From NCBI RefSeq assembly GCF_900106075.1, contig NZ_LT629794.1, positions 62,001-126,000 on the forward strand: a stretch of 64,000 bases of DNA. The letters run 5' to 3'. The notes under the pieces are model-generated. The model saw nothing but the letters and a program-made list of their open reading frames with translations, made no database searches and was not told the origin of the DNA. A program made the translations under genes and the position numbers. This document shows positions 36,179-44,441 of this stretch, piece after piece; the first letter of the stretch is position 1, and every line of letters starts with the position of its first letter. This DNA comes from Polaribacter sp. Hel1_33_78 (GTDB lineage Bacteria > Bacteroidota > Bacteroidia > Flavobacteriales > Flavobacteriaceae).

Positions 36179-36197
36179 CACAACTAAAAGTTGTAAT

Positions 36198-36680
36198 ATG
36201 TTTGTAGATTATACATCAATTTCTAATGATGCTAAAGTTTGGGTTTATCCTTCTGATAGAAAATTTTACTCCACAGAAATTGATGAAATAGAAAAGAAAA
36301 TAAAAAAATTTGCAGAAAACTGGAAATTAGAGGATGAAAACTTCAAAGTTTCTTACCGCTTTTTATACAATAGATTCATCATTTTAGTTGCAGATGATTC
36401 GGAAACAACTTTAACAAATGCAGATATTGATACTTCTGTTTCTTTTATTTTACAACTTCAAGAAACGTACAAAGTTAATCTTTTAGACAAAATGAACGTT
36501 TGCTTTAAACAGGGTGAATATGTACAATACAAAGAATTAAAAGACTTTAAGAAGCTAGTTAAAAATAAAGCTGTTACTGCAAAAACCATCATTTTTGACA
36601 ATTTGATAAACAATAAAGAAGACTTAGAAAATTACTGGGAAATTGCCATTGAAGATAGTTGGTATAACCGTTACTTATAA
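36198..36680 (+). CDS. Conserved hypothetical protein (next to ABC ATPase)
   Basis: A 160-residue soluble protein starting MFVDYTSISNDAKVWVYPSD. I chose the ATG at 36198, not the upstream in-frame start at 36141, because a TATATTTG promoter box lies between them. Homologues in flavobacteria are often labelled ABC transporter ATPase, but there is no Walker A or signature motif here, so that label is likely carried over from the next gene. The sequence has alternating strands and helices (FKVSYRFLYNRFIILVADD) and many Lys residues near the end. Six bases separate it from the ABC ATPase gene, so the two may work together. Function unknown. Confidence 0.78.
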   Translation: MFVDYTSISNDAKVWVYPSDRKFYSTEIDEIEKKIKKFAENWKLEDENFKVSYRFLYNRFIILVADDSETTLTNADIDTSVSFILQLQETYKVNLLDKMNVCFKQGEYVQYKELKDFKKLVKNKAVTAKTIIFDNLINNKEDLENYWEIAIEDSWYNRYL

Positions 36681-36686
36681 ACATCT

Positions 36687-37610
36687 ATGCTTGTCGTAAA
36701 CAACATCTCTTTTGGGTACTCAAAAAATAAAATTGTTTTAAAAAAGTTTAGCTTCACCTTAAAAGAAGGAGAACATCTTTGTGTAATGGGTGAAAGTGGT
36801 TGCGGAAAATCTACTCTTTTAAAAGCAATTTATGGTTTATTAAATTTAAACAGTGGGAATATCTTTTGGAAAGAAAATGAAGTTTTAGGCCCTAAATTTC
36901 ATTTGGTTCCAGGAATGAATTTCTTTAAATATGTTGCGCAAGATTTTGATTTGATGCCTTACATTTCTGTCTCTGAAAATATAAAAAAATTCTTATCTCG
37001 TTTTTATCCTGAAGAAAGTGAAAAACGTACGCAAGAATTGCTAGAAGTAATAGAAATGAAAGCTTTTGAAAATACCAAAGTAAAAAACTTAAGTGGTGGT
37101 CAAAAACAAAGAGTCGCGATTGCTAGGGCCTTAGCAAAAGAGCCTGAATTATTATTATTAGATGAACCTTTTGGACAAATAGACAACTTTAAAAAAAACT
37201 CTTTACGAAGAAATTTATTTGCCTATTTAAAAAATAAAAACATTACCTGTATTGTTGCTACTCATGATAAAAATGATGCACTTTCCTTTGCTGATAAATT
37301 ACTCGTTATCAGAAACAATAAAATACTTGTAAATAACCATCCTTTAGAGATCTATAAAGATCCAAAAGAAAAATATGTTGCCGCTCTATTTGATGACGTT
37401 AATGAAGTTACTGTTGGTCGTCAAAGTGTTTTACGATATCCACATCAAATAAAAATAGTTGAAAAATCTGAAAAAAATGCAACCGTTATAAATTCATATT
37501 TTAAAGGTTCTTACTGGTTGATTGAAGCTGAATTTGAAAATGAAAAAGTGTTTCTAAATTATTTCTCAAAGATAAAAACTGGTAAAAAAATTTGTTTGCT
37601 CATTGAGTAA
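36687..37610 (+). CDS. ABC transporter ATP-binding protein, without a linked permease
   Basis: A 307-residue ATPase with Walker A GESGCGKST (35-43), Q-loop near YVAQDFDLM, signature LSGGQKQRVAIA (135-146), Walker B LLLLDEPFG (155-163) and switch His in ATHD. The C-terminal 70 residues (from about 235, starting VGRQSVLRYP) resemble the TOBE-like extension of ModC/PotA-type import ATPases. No permease or binding protein is encoded beside it, which is unusual for an importer. Its partner may be encoded elsewhere, or it may have another role with the adjacent unknown protein. Confidence 0.9.
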   Translation: MLVVNNISFGYSKNKIVLKKFSFTLKEGEHLCVMGESGCGKSTLLKAIYGLLNLNSGNIFWKENEVLGPKFHLVPGMNFFKYVAQDFDLMPYISVSENIKKFLSRFYPEESEKRTQELLEVIEMKAFENTKVKNLSGGQKQRVAIARALAKEPELLLLDEPFGQIDNFKKNSLRRNLFAYLKNKNITCIVATHDKNDALSFADKLLVIRNNKILVNNHPLEIYKDPKEKYVAALFDDVNEVTVGRQSVLRYPHQIKIVEKSEKNATVINSYFKGSYWLIEAEFENEKVFLNYFSKIKTGKKICLLIE

Positions 37611-37646
37611 AACTGGTAATATAATTTCGCAATAAGAAAAGTTGTT

Positions 37647-38096
37647 TTAAAAAATTTTTAAAATATTCTGGTTCACACCGTTAAAAGAAATCAGTTCATT
37701 TTCACTTTTTCCTAACAGTAGTTTTCCTATTGGTGAAGAAACAGAAACTGCAAAATATTTTTGACGATCAACTATTATTTGTCCAGCAGAAATACTCAAA
37801 AAATAATTGGCTTTCTCTGTAAAAATAAGACTCCCTAAATGTGCCTTTTTTGATTCTTTTGAGAAGTCAATTTTAGATAAAATTTCATTCATTTTAGAAA
37901 TGCCTTCCAACTGTTGACTGGCTTTTTCCATTTCTAACTGCAACATTGCCCTTCCCGTTTCGTGCTTATCTCCTGCCGAGCTCTTTGTTTCTGAATGCAA
38001 TGCTTTTTGGTTAGATGAAATGATTTCTTCAACTGTTTGTACACGCTTATTCACAAACGATTTACAATGTTTAAAAAGTTCATGTTTTATGTCCAT
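37647..38096 (-). CDS. GreA/GreB C-terminal-like protein
   Basis: A 149-residue protein. The C-terminal half contains GSLIFTEKANYFLSISAG and SSPIGKLLLGKSENELISF, which resemble the GreA/GreB C-terminal domain (the SPIGRALLGK signature). The N-terminal half is a helical stretch with SSAGDKHETGRAMLQLEMEK, which could be a short coiled coil like the GreA one. It therefore may bind RNA polymerase, perhaps in its secondary channel. It overlaps the phosphopantetheinyl transferase by 10 bases as the last gene of the polyketide operon. A database label of 3-oxoacyl-ACP synthase would not fit the sequence. Function in this cluster is unknown. Confidence 0.7.
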   Translation of the reverse strand: MDIKHELFKHCKSFVNKRVQTVEEIISSNQKALHSETKSSAGDKHETGRAMLQLEMEKASQQLEGISKMNEILSKIDFSKESKKAHLGSLIFTEKANYFLSISAGQIIVDRQKYFAVSVSSPIGKLLLGKSENELISFNGVNQNILKIF

Positions 38097-38650
38097 TGGT
38101 TTTTTAAAATTACAAACCCTCCAAAATTTCCATGATGAGATGTTGAAAGAGAAACAGGGATTTTTCTTTGTTGATTATATAAGAACGGAATTCCAAATTT
38201 ATCTTTTTGAACAGTATCTGCTCCAGAAAAAAAGGCTAGTATACTATTGTTTAAAAATGTTGTTTGATCGGTTTTATGATCAAAGGTGACGAAGCTAAAA
38301 TCAAAACTAACTTCTTTCCTTTCCGACGCAATTGTATGTATATAGTTTTCTGTAATTATTGTCGTTGAAAAGTAAACTTCTCGATCAATTGAAATATATC
38401 CTAAAGTTTTTGAAATCATTTTACAAATGAATTTTTTAGGCCCAAAAAACCGTTTTTTATACCGTTGAGTATAACATTTATAAGCAGCCTCCTTCATGCT
38501 CCAAAACAACCAAACTTGAGAAAATGGATCATTAGAGTTCAAGATAGTTTTTTGCTCTTCTTCAGTAAACTGTTTTTCTAAAAATCCTTTACGTTGCCAA
38601 TTACTTTGATTTTTTGCTAATTTTAGATCAACAATATCATTACCAATCAT
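38087..38650 (-). CDS. 4'-phosphopantetheinyl transferase
   Basis: A 187-residue Sfp/AcpS-like enzyme that attaches the phosphopantetheine arm from CoA to the Ser of acyl carrier proteins. Mg-binding motifs are GNDIVDL (3-9) and the WSMKEAAYK segment (50-58), preceded by FTEEEQ. It overlaps the ACP gene by a single base, so it is the dedicated activator of that ACP. It is part of the polyketide/fatty-acid operon. A C-terminal part with KIPVSLSTSHHGNFGG fits the family, as SxSH is a common feature. Confidence 0.88.
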   Translation of the reverse strand: MIGNDIVDLKLAKNQSNWQRKGFLEKQFTEEEQKTILNSNDPFSQVWLFWSMKEAAYKCYTQRYKKRFFGPKKFICKMISKTLGYISIDREVYFSTTIITENYIHTIASERKEVSFDFSFVTFDHKTDQTTFLNNSILAFFSGADTVQKDKFGIPFLYNQQRKIPVSLSTSHHGNFGGFVILKNQWT

Positions 38651-38901
38651 TACGCTGACAACTTTTGTTCTATAATTTCTATAGCCGCTTTTACAGAAAG
38701 CATTTTCTCCATAGAATCATTATCTATTTCTATATTAAATTCATCTTCTACATCTAAAACAACATCTACCAAATTAGCTGAATTTATTTTTAAATCACTA
38801 ATAAAATCTGTTTCCTCTGTTAAGTTTTTAAAAGCTTCTTCATCTTGAATATAGGGTTTTACAATCGCTTTTAATTTTATAATTAATTCTTCCTTTATCA
38901 T
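38650..38901 (-). CDS. Acyl carrier protein
   Basis: An 83-residue acidic four-helix carrier. The expected phosphopantetheine Ser is Ser41 in DLKINSANLVDVVLDVEDEF; the usual DSL motif reads NSA, a divergence typical of specialised carriers, not primary AcpP. It follows the ketosynthase by five bases and overlaps the phosphopantetheinyl transferase. It should carry the growing acyl chain for the cluster's own fatty-acid enzymes and perhaps hand it to the type III polyketide synthase. Confidence 0.9.
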   Translation of the reverse strand: MIKEELIIKLKAIVKPYIQDEEAFKNLTEETDFISDLKINSANLVDVVLDVEDEFNIEIDNDSMEKMLSVKAAIEIIEQKLSA

Positions 38902-38906
38902 TTTTT

Positions 38907-40193
38907 CTAAATATATTTTTTAAAGATAACACAAGCATTTACATCACCAAAACCAAAACTTGCTTTTGCAACAATATGAATGTCTTTTTCTATCATTTTC
39001 ATCGGAATCTTTTGAGCGTCGATCAATTCAGATATTTCAGAATGAATGTCTTCACAATTAATATTTGGAAATATAAACTGTTCTTTAATCTGCAAAACAG
39101 AAGCGACAGATTCAATAGCTCCTGCACCTGCCAAACAATGACCAACCATTGACTTTAAGGAATTTATATAAGGAAAATCCGATCCTTTTCTTTGTAGCGC
39201 ATTACTCCAGTTTTCTATTTCTAAGGCATCTTTTGATGTAGCGGTTAAATGACCGTTTATCACATCTATTTCTGTTGAAGATATTCCTGAGTCGAGCAAT
39301 GCATCTGTAATGCATTTCTGAACAGCTTCTGAATTTGGGGCCGTTAACGTTCCGCCTTTTCTTTGTCCCCCAGAATTGATGTTTCCTCCTAAAACTTCTG
39401 CATAAATAGTGGCTTTTCTTTCTAAAGCACTTTCTAAAGACTCTAAGACTAGAGCTCCTGCCCCGCTTCCAGGCACAAACCCTGACGCTGTTTCGCTCAT
39501 AGGTCTAGAACCTTTCTCAGGGGTTTCATTGTGCTTATACGTCGTTACCCGCATCGCATCAAAACCACCCCAAGTGTATAAACTACTGTCACTAGAGCTA
39601 CCCACTAACATTCGTTTCGCTTTCCCATTTTTTATGCGTTCAAAACCCAATAATAACGCTTCTGTTCCGGTTGTACAGGCTGATGAATTTGTAGTCACCT
39701 GATTGCCAAAACCTAAAATTCCGCCTAAATAGGCTGAAATCCCACTAGCCATGGTTTGCACGACAGATGTACTTCCTAAGCGCCTCACTTTTTGCTCATC
39801 AATTTTATAAATCGATTCTCTAAACTTCTCGATTCCTGAGGTTCCTGTACCAAAAATTAATCCTGAATCGTAATCTAAAATTGAGTTTTCATCTATTGAA
39901 AAACCAGCATCTTTCCAGGCATCAATCCCGGCCATACAGCCATATAAAATACTGGTACTATTAAAACCTCTTAACTGCAAAGGTGTTAAATATTCTAACT
40001 TTTTTTCTTCTGACACTTCCGGAATTCCACCAATACAGCAGGAAAAACCTTTGTCTTTTAATTCTTGATGAAACGAAATTCCAGAGGTTCCAGATTTTAT
40101 GGCTTTTGTAAACGCTTCTATACAAACTCCATTCGGAGCGACAACTCCTAAACCCGAAATAACAACTCTATTTTTCTTTTGCGCTGAATTCAT
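38907..40193 (-). CDS. Beta-ketoacyl-ACP synthase (KAS II-like)
   Basis: A 428-residue elongating ketosynthase. The catalytic triad is Cys173 in NSSACTTGTEA, His315 in NGHLTATSKD and His352 in SLKSMVGHCLAGAGA (with Lys347). N-terminal VVISGLGVVAPNG and C-terminal KASFGFGDVNACVIF match the KAS I/II fold. The NGHLTATSKD segment replaces the common NAHGTST, so it is divergent from housekeeping FabF. It probably extends an acyl chain on the dedicated ACP encoded next to it. All residues needed for condensation are present. Confidence 0.92.
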   Translation of the reverse strand: MNSAQKKNRVVISGLGVVAPNGVCIEAFTKAIKSGTSGISFHQELKDKGFSCCIGGIPEVSEEKKLEYLTPLQLRGFNSTSILYGCMAGIDAWKDAGFSIDENSILDYDSGLIFGTGTSGIEKFRESIYKIDEQKVRRLGSTSVVQTMASGISAYLGGILGFGNQVTTNSSACTTGTEALLLGFERIKNGKAKRMLVGSSSDSSLYTWGGFDAMRVTTYKHNETPEKGSRPMSETASGFVPGSGAGALVLESLESALERKATIYAEVLGGNINSGGQRKGGTLTAPNSEAVQKCITDALLDSGISSTEIDVINGHLTATSKDALEIENWSNALQRKGSDFPYINSLKSMVGHCLAGAGAIESVASVLQIKEQFIFPNINCEDIHSEISELIDAQKIPMKMIEKDIHIVAKASFGFGDVNACVIFKKYI

Positions 40194-40213
40194 TTCAGTA
40201 TCTTTTTATGAAT

Positions 40214-40666
40214 TTACTTGAGTATTTCTTTTGCTACAACCATTCCTGAAATAGTTCCTCTACAAACCAATTCGTCCTTTTCATTGTACATTTTTACTGC
40301 ACATTTTAATTTATTAAATCTAAAATATTCTTTTTCTGAAACAACCTTTACTTTTTCATTGGGGTATACAGGTAAAAAGAAATCAATTTGATTTGAAGTT
40401 AATGCTATTTGAGGTTTTACCTCTAATGAAATCTCTTCTTTTAATAAAAAAACACCTAAACACACTAAACCAATTTGCGCCATCGTCTCTGTTAAAATTA
40501 CACCTGGTGTTACTGGGTTGTGTTTAAAATGACCTTCGTAAAAAAACTCTTTTTCTTTAAATGTGTAATTTCCGGAAACTCCATTTTCTGAAACATGCAT
40601 AATTTCATCGACAAACAAAAAAGGCTTCGTATAAGGTAAATACTGTATAATCTTTTTCTTGTCCAT
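40214..40666 (-). CDS. 3-hydroxyacyl-ACP dehydratase (FabZ-like)
   Basis: A 150-residue hot-dog-fold dehydratase. The active-site His46 lies in GHFKHNPVTPGVILTETMAQ and Glu60 in the following helix, the FabZ arrangement. The N-terminal IIQYLPYTKPFLFVDEI is also typical. It would remove water from the 3-hydroxyacyl-ACP made in the cycle, before the enoyl reductase encoded next to it. The chromosome should have another FabZ for bulk lipid synthesis; this copy belongs to the polyketide operon (20-base gap to the ketosynthase). Confidence 0.9.
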   Translation of the reverse strand: MDKKKIIQYLPYTKPFLFVDEIMHVSENGVSGNYTFKEKEFFYEGHFKHNPVTPGVILTETMAQIGLVCLGVFLLKEEISLEVKPQIALTSNQIDFFLPVYPNEKVKVVSEKEYFRFNKLKCAVKMYNEKDELVCRGTISGMVVAKEILK

Positions 40667-40668
40667 TT

Positions 40669-41466
40669 TTAATTTAAACTTTCCCCTCCATCAACTTTTA
40701 TAATCGTTCCATTAATCCACGAAGCTTCGTCTTTACTTAATAAATATACCACATTTGCAACATCTTCCGGGGTTGTTAGTTTCCGAAAAGGATTTCTTTT
40801 TAATGTGTGCTGTTTTATCGTTTCGCTATTAGGTATCATATTTAAAGAAGCTGTATCTGTTACGCCAGCTTGAATACAATTTGCTCTAACTCCGAATTGA
40901 GCAAATTCTATAGCAATATTTCTAGATATAGCTTCTAACGTAACTTTTGCCGCAGAAACTGCTGCATAATTTTTCCAAGGTTTCGAATTTCCTTCGCTCG
41001 TAAAGCTGATAATCCTTGCGTCATCTGCAAATAATTTTTTATCGAATATTGCCTGAAACCAATCATACAAACTAATAGCCATTGCATTAATAGTAATTTG
41101 GAAATCGTCATTTTTTAAAACCTGTTTTTCTTCAGAAAACATAGGTTTTAAGTTGCCTTTTGCAATAGAGTGAACCAGCGTTTTTATTGTGCCCTTTCCT
41201 CTTAATTTTTCTATAAATTCTAGTATAAATCCCTCTCTTTTTTCAACATTTAAAGCATCAAAATTGTGAGAAATAAATTCAATATTTTCACTTCGAATTT
41301 CATTAAAGTGTTTTTCAATCTCTTGTTTTTGAGCTCTTGAGTTTCTATGAACAACACAAATATTCATACCGTGTTTGGCTAACTTTTTTGCAGTTGCCAG
41401 ACCCAAGCCACTTGATCCACCTAAAATTAGTGCCCAATAATTTTTATTTTGAAATTCTCTTACCAT
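40669..41466 (-). CDS. SDR oxidoreductase, enoyl-ACP-reductase-like (FabI/FabL type)
   Basis: A 265-residue short-chain dehydrogenase. The nucleotide-binding motif GGSSGLGLA starts at residue 16, and the catalytic residues are Tyr167 and Lys174 in YAAVSAAK. The Tyr-x6-Lys spacing is that of enoyl-ACP reductases (FabI, FabL), whereas 3-ketoacyl reductases have Tyr-x3-Lys. It would therefore saturate the acyl chain. No Tyr-x3-Lys ketoreductase is encoded nearby, so that step must come from the housekeeping FabG or this enzyme must be bifunctional. It overlaps the polyketide synthase gene by seven bases. Confidence 0.85.
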   Translation of the reverse strand: MVREFQNKNYWALILGGSSGLGLATAKKLAKHGMNICVVHRNSRAQKQEIEKHFNEIRSENIEFISHNFDALNVEKREGFILEFIEKLRGKGTIKTLVHSIAKGNLKPMFSEEKQVLKNDDFQITINAMAISLYDWFQAIFDKKLFADDARIISFTSEGNSKPWKNYAAVSAAKVTLEAISRNIAIEFAQFGVRANCIQAGVTDTASLNMIPNSETIKQHTLKRNPFRKLTTPEDVANVVYLLSKDEASWINGTIIKVDGGESLN

Positions 41467-42512
41467 TCTAACAAAATTCTTTGTGCAGAAAAACCTGGAC
41501 CAAAGCTCAACATTAAACCTCTTTCTCCTTTTGCTGGATCTCTATCCATAAACCGCTCTAAAACATACAAAACAGTTGCGCTAGACATGTTTCCATACAA
41601 ACGAAGCACTTCTTTTGTGTCATCTATATTTTTACCTAGAACTCCAAATAAGTCTTCTACGGTTTGCACTATTTTTTTCCCTCCAGGGTGAAAAATCAAA
41701 TGATTGATATTCTCAATTGTTAGGTTATTTCTTTCTAAAAAAGGGTGCACAATGGCCGGGAAGTGATCTGATATTTTCTGTGGAACCTCCTTATCTAAAA
41801 TCATCTGCAAACCGGTATTTACAAGGTTAAAACCCATCATTTCTGTAGCATCGTAAAAATGATACATAGCTTCGTCTATTATTTCTGGCCCTTTATCCTC
41901 TTCATATGAAGACAAAATCACACTAGAAGCGCCATCACCAAAAATGGCAGCACTTACAATATTTGTCATTGAATAATCGTCTAATTGAAACGTTGCCGTT
42001 GGTGCTTCAACCGCAACAACAACGGCTCTTTTATTTGGGTTTGATTTTAAAAAATTCTTTGCATAAATAATGCCAGAGACCCCTGCTGCACAACCCATTT
42101 CTGTGACTGGTAAACGCACAATATCTTGCTTCATTTCTAAGGAATTTATTAAATATGCATCCATCGAAGGAATCATAATCCCCGTGCAACTTACTGTAAT
42201 AATAAAATCCAAATCAATAGCTTTTAAGTTTGCTTTTTCCAATGCTTTTTTTAACGATTGTTCTCCTAATTTTACAACCTCTCGTGCATAAATATTGTTT
42301 TTTTCCTCAAAAGAAGTTGCTATAAAAACTTCTTCAGGATCCATAATTGAATAGCGCTTATCAACGCCAGCTCCTTCAAAAAGTTTAATTACTTTTCGCT
42401 GAAAACGAGTCTCTTGATTTTGCATCCAGTGTTTTACAAACGGAATGATATCTTTTGTTTCTCTAAAATATTTTGGCAGCTGTTTTGCAACTGATGTTAT
42501 TTTTACTTTCAT
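41460..42512 (-). CDS. Type III polyketide synthase (chalcone/stilbene synthase-like)
   Basis: A 350-residue homodimeric type III polyketide synthase. The complete catalytic triad is visible: Cys141 in TEMGCAAGVSG, His275 in FHPGGKK and Asn308 in YGNMSSATVLY. GVDKRY (49-54) and the C-terminal LMLSFGPGFSAQ are family marks. It uses CoA- or ACP-bound starters with malonyl-CoA and folds the chain into resorcinols, pyrones or phloroglucinols. The neighbouring fatty-acid enzymes point to a long-chain acyl starter and thus an alkylresorcinol or alkylpyrone. It overlaps the enoyl-reductase gene and is preceded by a hairpin in the gap after the methyltransferase. Confidence 0.93.
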   Translation of the reverse strand: MKVKITSVAKQLPKYFRETKDIIPFVKHWMQNQETRFQRKVIKLFEGAGVDKRYSIMDPEEVFIATSFEEKNNIYAREVVKLGEQSLKKALEKANLKAIDLDFIITVSCTGIMIPSMDAYLINSLEMKQDIVRLPVTEMGCAAGVSGIIYAKNFLKSNPNKRAVVVAVEAPTATFQLDDYSMTNIVSAAIFGDGASSVILSSYEEDKGPEIIDEAMYHFYDATEMMGFNLVNTGLQMILDKEVPQKISDHFPAIVHPFLERNNLTIENINHLIFHPGGKKIVQTVEDLFGVLGKNIDDTKEVLRLYGNMSSATVLYVLERFMDRDPAKGERGLMLSFGPGFSAQRILLEW

Positions 42513-42552
42513 ATTATTTTTTTGTCACAATTATTTTCTCCTTTGAAATTCA

Positions 42553-42591
42553 AAAGTTTTGATCTTTTTTAAATGTCTAAATCAAAACTTT
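42553..42591 (-). repeat. Intercistronic hairpin between methyltransferase and polyketide synthase
   Basis: AAAGTTTTGAT (42553-42563) pairs perfectly with ATCAAAACTTT (42581-42591), loop 17 bases. It overlaps the methyltransferase stop and lacks a proper T-run on the minus strand. It may be an mRNA processing or partial-attenuation site within the operon. Confidence 0.5.
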
Positions 42592-43301
42592 GTTCTTATT
42601 AGTGTCCACTGATAACGGAAAGCCCATTTCCATGAAATTTGTGGTTTTATACTTAATTGTTCAGAAATTTTAACCAAATCTTTTCGCTTAAATCCTCTTA
42701 AAACAGAAGTTAAACCATCTTCAATAATCATTTTATTTTTAATAAAAAGGGATAATATCATAAATAAATAATATGCTAATTTATGTCTGTGTAAATCGTT
42801 AACTACAATTCCTATTTTCGTTTGTTTTAATGTGTTTCCCAAAAAAGAAACCAGCTCCTCTTCTTTAAAATGATGAAGAAATAGTGTTGCTAAAACAACA
42901 TCAAATTTCCTTTTTTTAAATTCCATAGAAAAAATATCTTCGGTTGTAAAGCTTAATTCATGAAATTCGGTCGATAATTCATCTGCATATTCTATCGCAG
43001 TTGGGTTTGCATCGATTCCTAACAACTTCATATTGTAACCATTTTTTCTGCCAAACTTAGCTACGTCTCGCAAAATATCTCCATGACCACAACCAATATC
43101 TACAATCTTTAACTCCTGTTCTTTTGGATGGTTTTTTAAAATTTTCTTCAATGAATTTAAGGTTACTAGATTACCGCCTAACCAACGGTTTATATTTTCT
43201 AATTTATCTAATGTATCTCTTAACAAATCTCCACCGATAGAAAAATCATCCATTAACTCCTCTTTGTCTGTTCTGTATTTTGTATTTATAAAGAAATCCA
43301 T
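42582..43301 (-). CDS. SAM-dependent methyltransferase
   Basis: A 239-residue class I methyltransferase: motif I is KIVDIGCGHGDIL (about 65-77), followed by LLGIDANPTAI, and motif IV is FDVVLATLFLHHF. Its first base overlaps the last base of the FAD oxidoreductase gene. Flanking a type III polyketide synthase and flavin oxidoreductases, it probably methylates the phenolic product at O or C, as the SrsB methyltransferase does in the Streptomyces griseus srsABC pathway. A UbiE/UbiG-like appearance alone would also suit quinone synthesis. Confidence 0.87.
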   Translation of the reverse strand: MDFFINTKYRTDKEELMDDFSIGGDLLRDTLDKLENINRWLGGNLVTLNSLKKILKNHPKEQELKIVDIGCGHGDILRDVAKFGRKNGYNMKLLGIDANPTAIEYADELSTEFHELSFTTEDIFSMEFKKRKFDVVLATLFLHHFKEEELVSFLGNTLKQTKIGIVVNDLHRHKLAYYLFMILSLFIKNKMIIEDGLTSVLRGFKRKDLVKISEQLSIKPQISWKWAFRYQWTLIRTKF

Positions 43302-44437
43302 TAAATTTTCATTAATTTTCCGTGTGTCTGTTTTATAATTATTGGCAACAAAAAAGGTAATTTCTTTAAAACTTGTAGCAAAACAGCTGCAATCTTATCT
43401 TTTCTAAACAACATTGCAATAAAATGACCTGTTTTTAAACGAAAACTAAATTTTCTGTTCCAGTCTCTAATATATTGCTTTTCAAGTTCATTTCTCGAAT
43501 TCAACTCCCCATTAAAGTAATTTAGAATCAATTTAGACGCCATTTGCGCAGATTGAATTGCCATGCTCATTCCGTTTCCACACAAAGGGTGAATCATTCC
43601 TGCAGAATCACCACACATTAAAATATGATTTTCTACTGGATTTTTAGTTACAAAAGAAATCTGACTTATCGTTAATGGTTTTTCAAAAATAGCTTCAGAG
43701 CCATTGAATATCTCTTTTAAAAAATGATTTTGAAAAACAACTTTTTGTTGGAAATCATCAATGTTTTTATATTTTTTAAACGATAAAAAGTTGGTGATAT
43801 AACACAAATTAATCGCGTTATTTTCTACTTTAGAAACACCACAATATCCTCCTTTAAAATTATGAAGCGCTACTAAATCTTCTGGAAAATTTCCTTTTAC
43901 ATGAATTTTCACCCCTAAATAAGGTGATTTTTTTTGAATAAAATTACGGTTCATTTTTACATCTAAGACACTTCTTTTACCGAATGCTCCAATTGTAATT
44001 TTTGATGTATATTTTTTATTTTCTTTCGTTTGTACTAGAAAAGAATCATTGGAGAAATCAACATTAAGAACAATGTCTTTTAATATGGTTACGCCATTTT
44101 TTATTGCTTTTTTTGACAACTCGAAATCGAGCTTGTAACGAGAAATTCCGAACCCTCCCAGAGGTAATTTTGCTGAAATCAAATTACCTTTAGTTGTCGA
44201 AAGCTCGAACCTATCAATCTTTACCGCACCGAAATTAAAAGGATTAATATCAAGAAACTCTAAATATGGCAAGACTTCATTAGAAATGTATTCACCACAT
44301 ACTTTATGTTTTGGATAGTTGTTTTTCTCAATTAATAGCACTTTTTTATCAAATTTAGATAAGTGAATTGCGTTGCACAAACCCGCCAAACCGCCTCCAA
44401 TTATAATAATATCAAAATTTTTGAGGTTTTCTTTCAT
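43301..44437 (-). CDS. FAD-dependent oxidoreductase (geranylgeranyl-reductase/hydroxylase-like)
   Basis: A 378-residue flavoprotein. The FAD-binding GxGxxG-type motif is IIIIGGGLAGLCNAIHL (10-26), KHKVCGEYIS (44-53) is the conserved segment of this group, and CGDSAGMIHPLCGNG (about 283-297) is the second FAD motif. The family includes geranylgeranyl reductases and aromatic hydroxylases. Beside a type III polyketide synthase and methyltransferase it most likely hydroxylates the aromatic ring, the role of SrsC in S. griseus. A Lys-rich hydrophobic C-terminus (about 340-378) may attach it to the membrane, suiting a lipid substrate. Confidence 0.87.
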   Translation of the reverse strand: MKENLKNFDIIIIGGGLAGLCNAIHLSKFDKKVLLIEKNNYPKHKVCGEYISNEVLPYLEFLDINPFNFGAVKIDRFELSTTKGNLISAKLPLGGFGISRYKLDFELSKKAIKNGVTILKDIVLNVDFSNDSFLVQTKENKKYTSKITIGAFGKRSVLDVKMNRNFIQKKSPYLGVKIHVKGNFPEDLVALHNFKGGYCGVSKVENNAINLCYITNFLSFKKYKNIDDFQQKVVFQNHFLKEIFNGSEAIFEKPLTISQISFVTKNPVENHILMCGDSAGMIHPLCGNGMSMAIQSAQMASKLILNYFNGELNSRNELEKQYIRDWNRKFSFRLKTGHFIAMLFRKDKIAAVLLQVLKKLPFLLPIIIKQTHGKLMKI

Positions 44438-44441
44438 ATCT

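Noticed and set aside
38020..38289. Plus-strand 89-codon frame
   Set aside because: Antisense to the overlapping Gre-like and phosphopantetheinyl transferase genes, both of which have clear motifs.
42537..42545. AAAGGAG Shine-Dalgarno-like sequence upstream of the type III PKS
   Set aside because: It is about 25 bases from the ATG, too far to act on it, and any closer start codon in that space runs into a stop.
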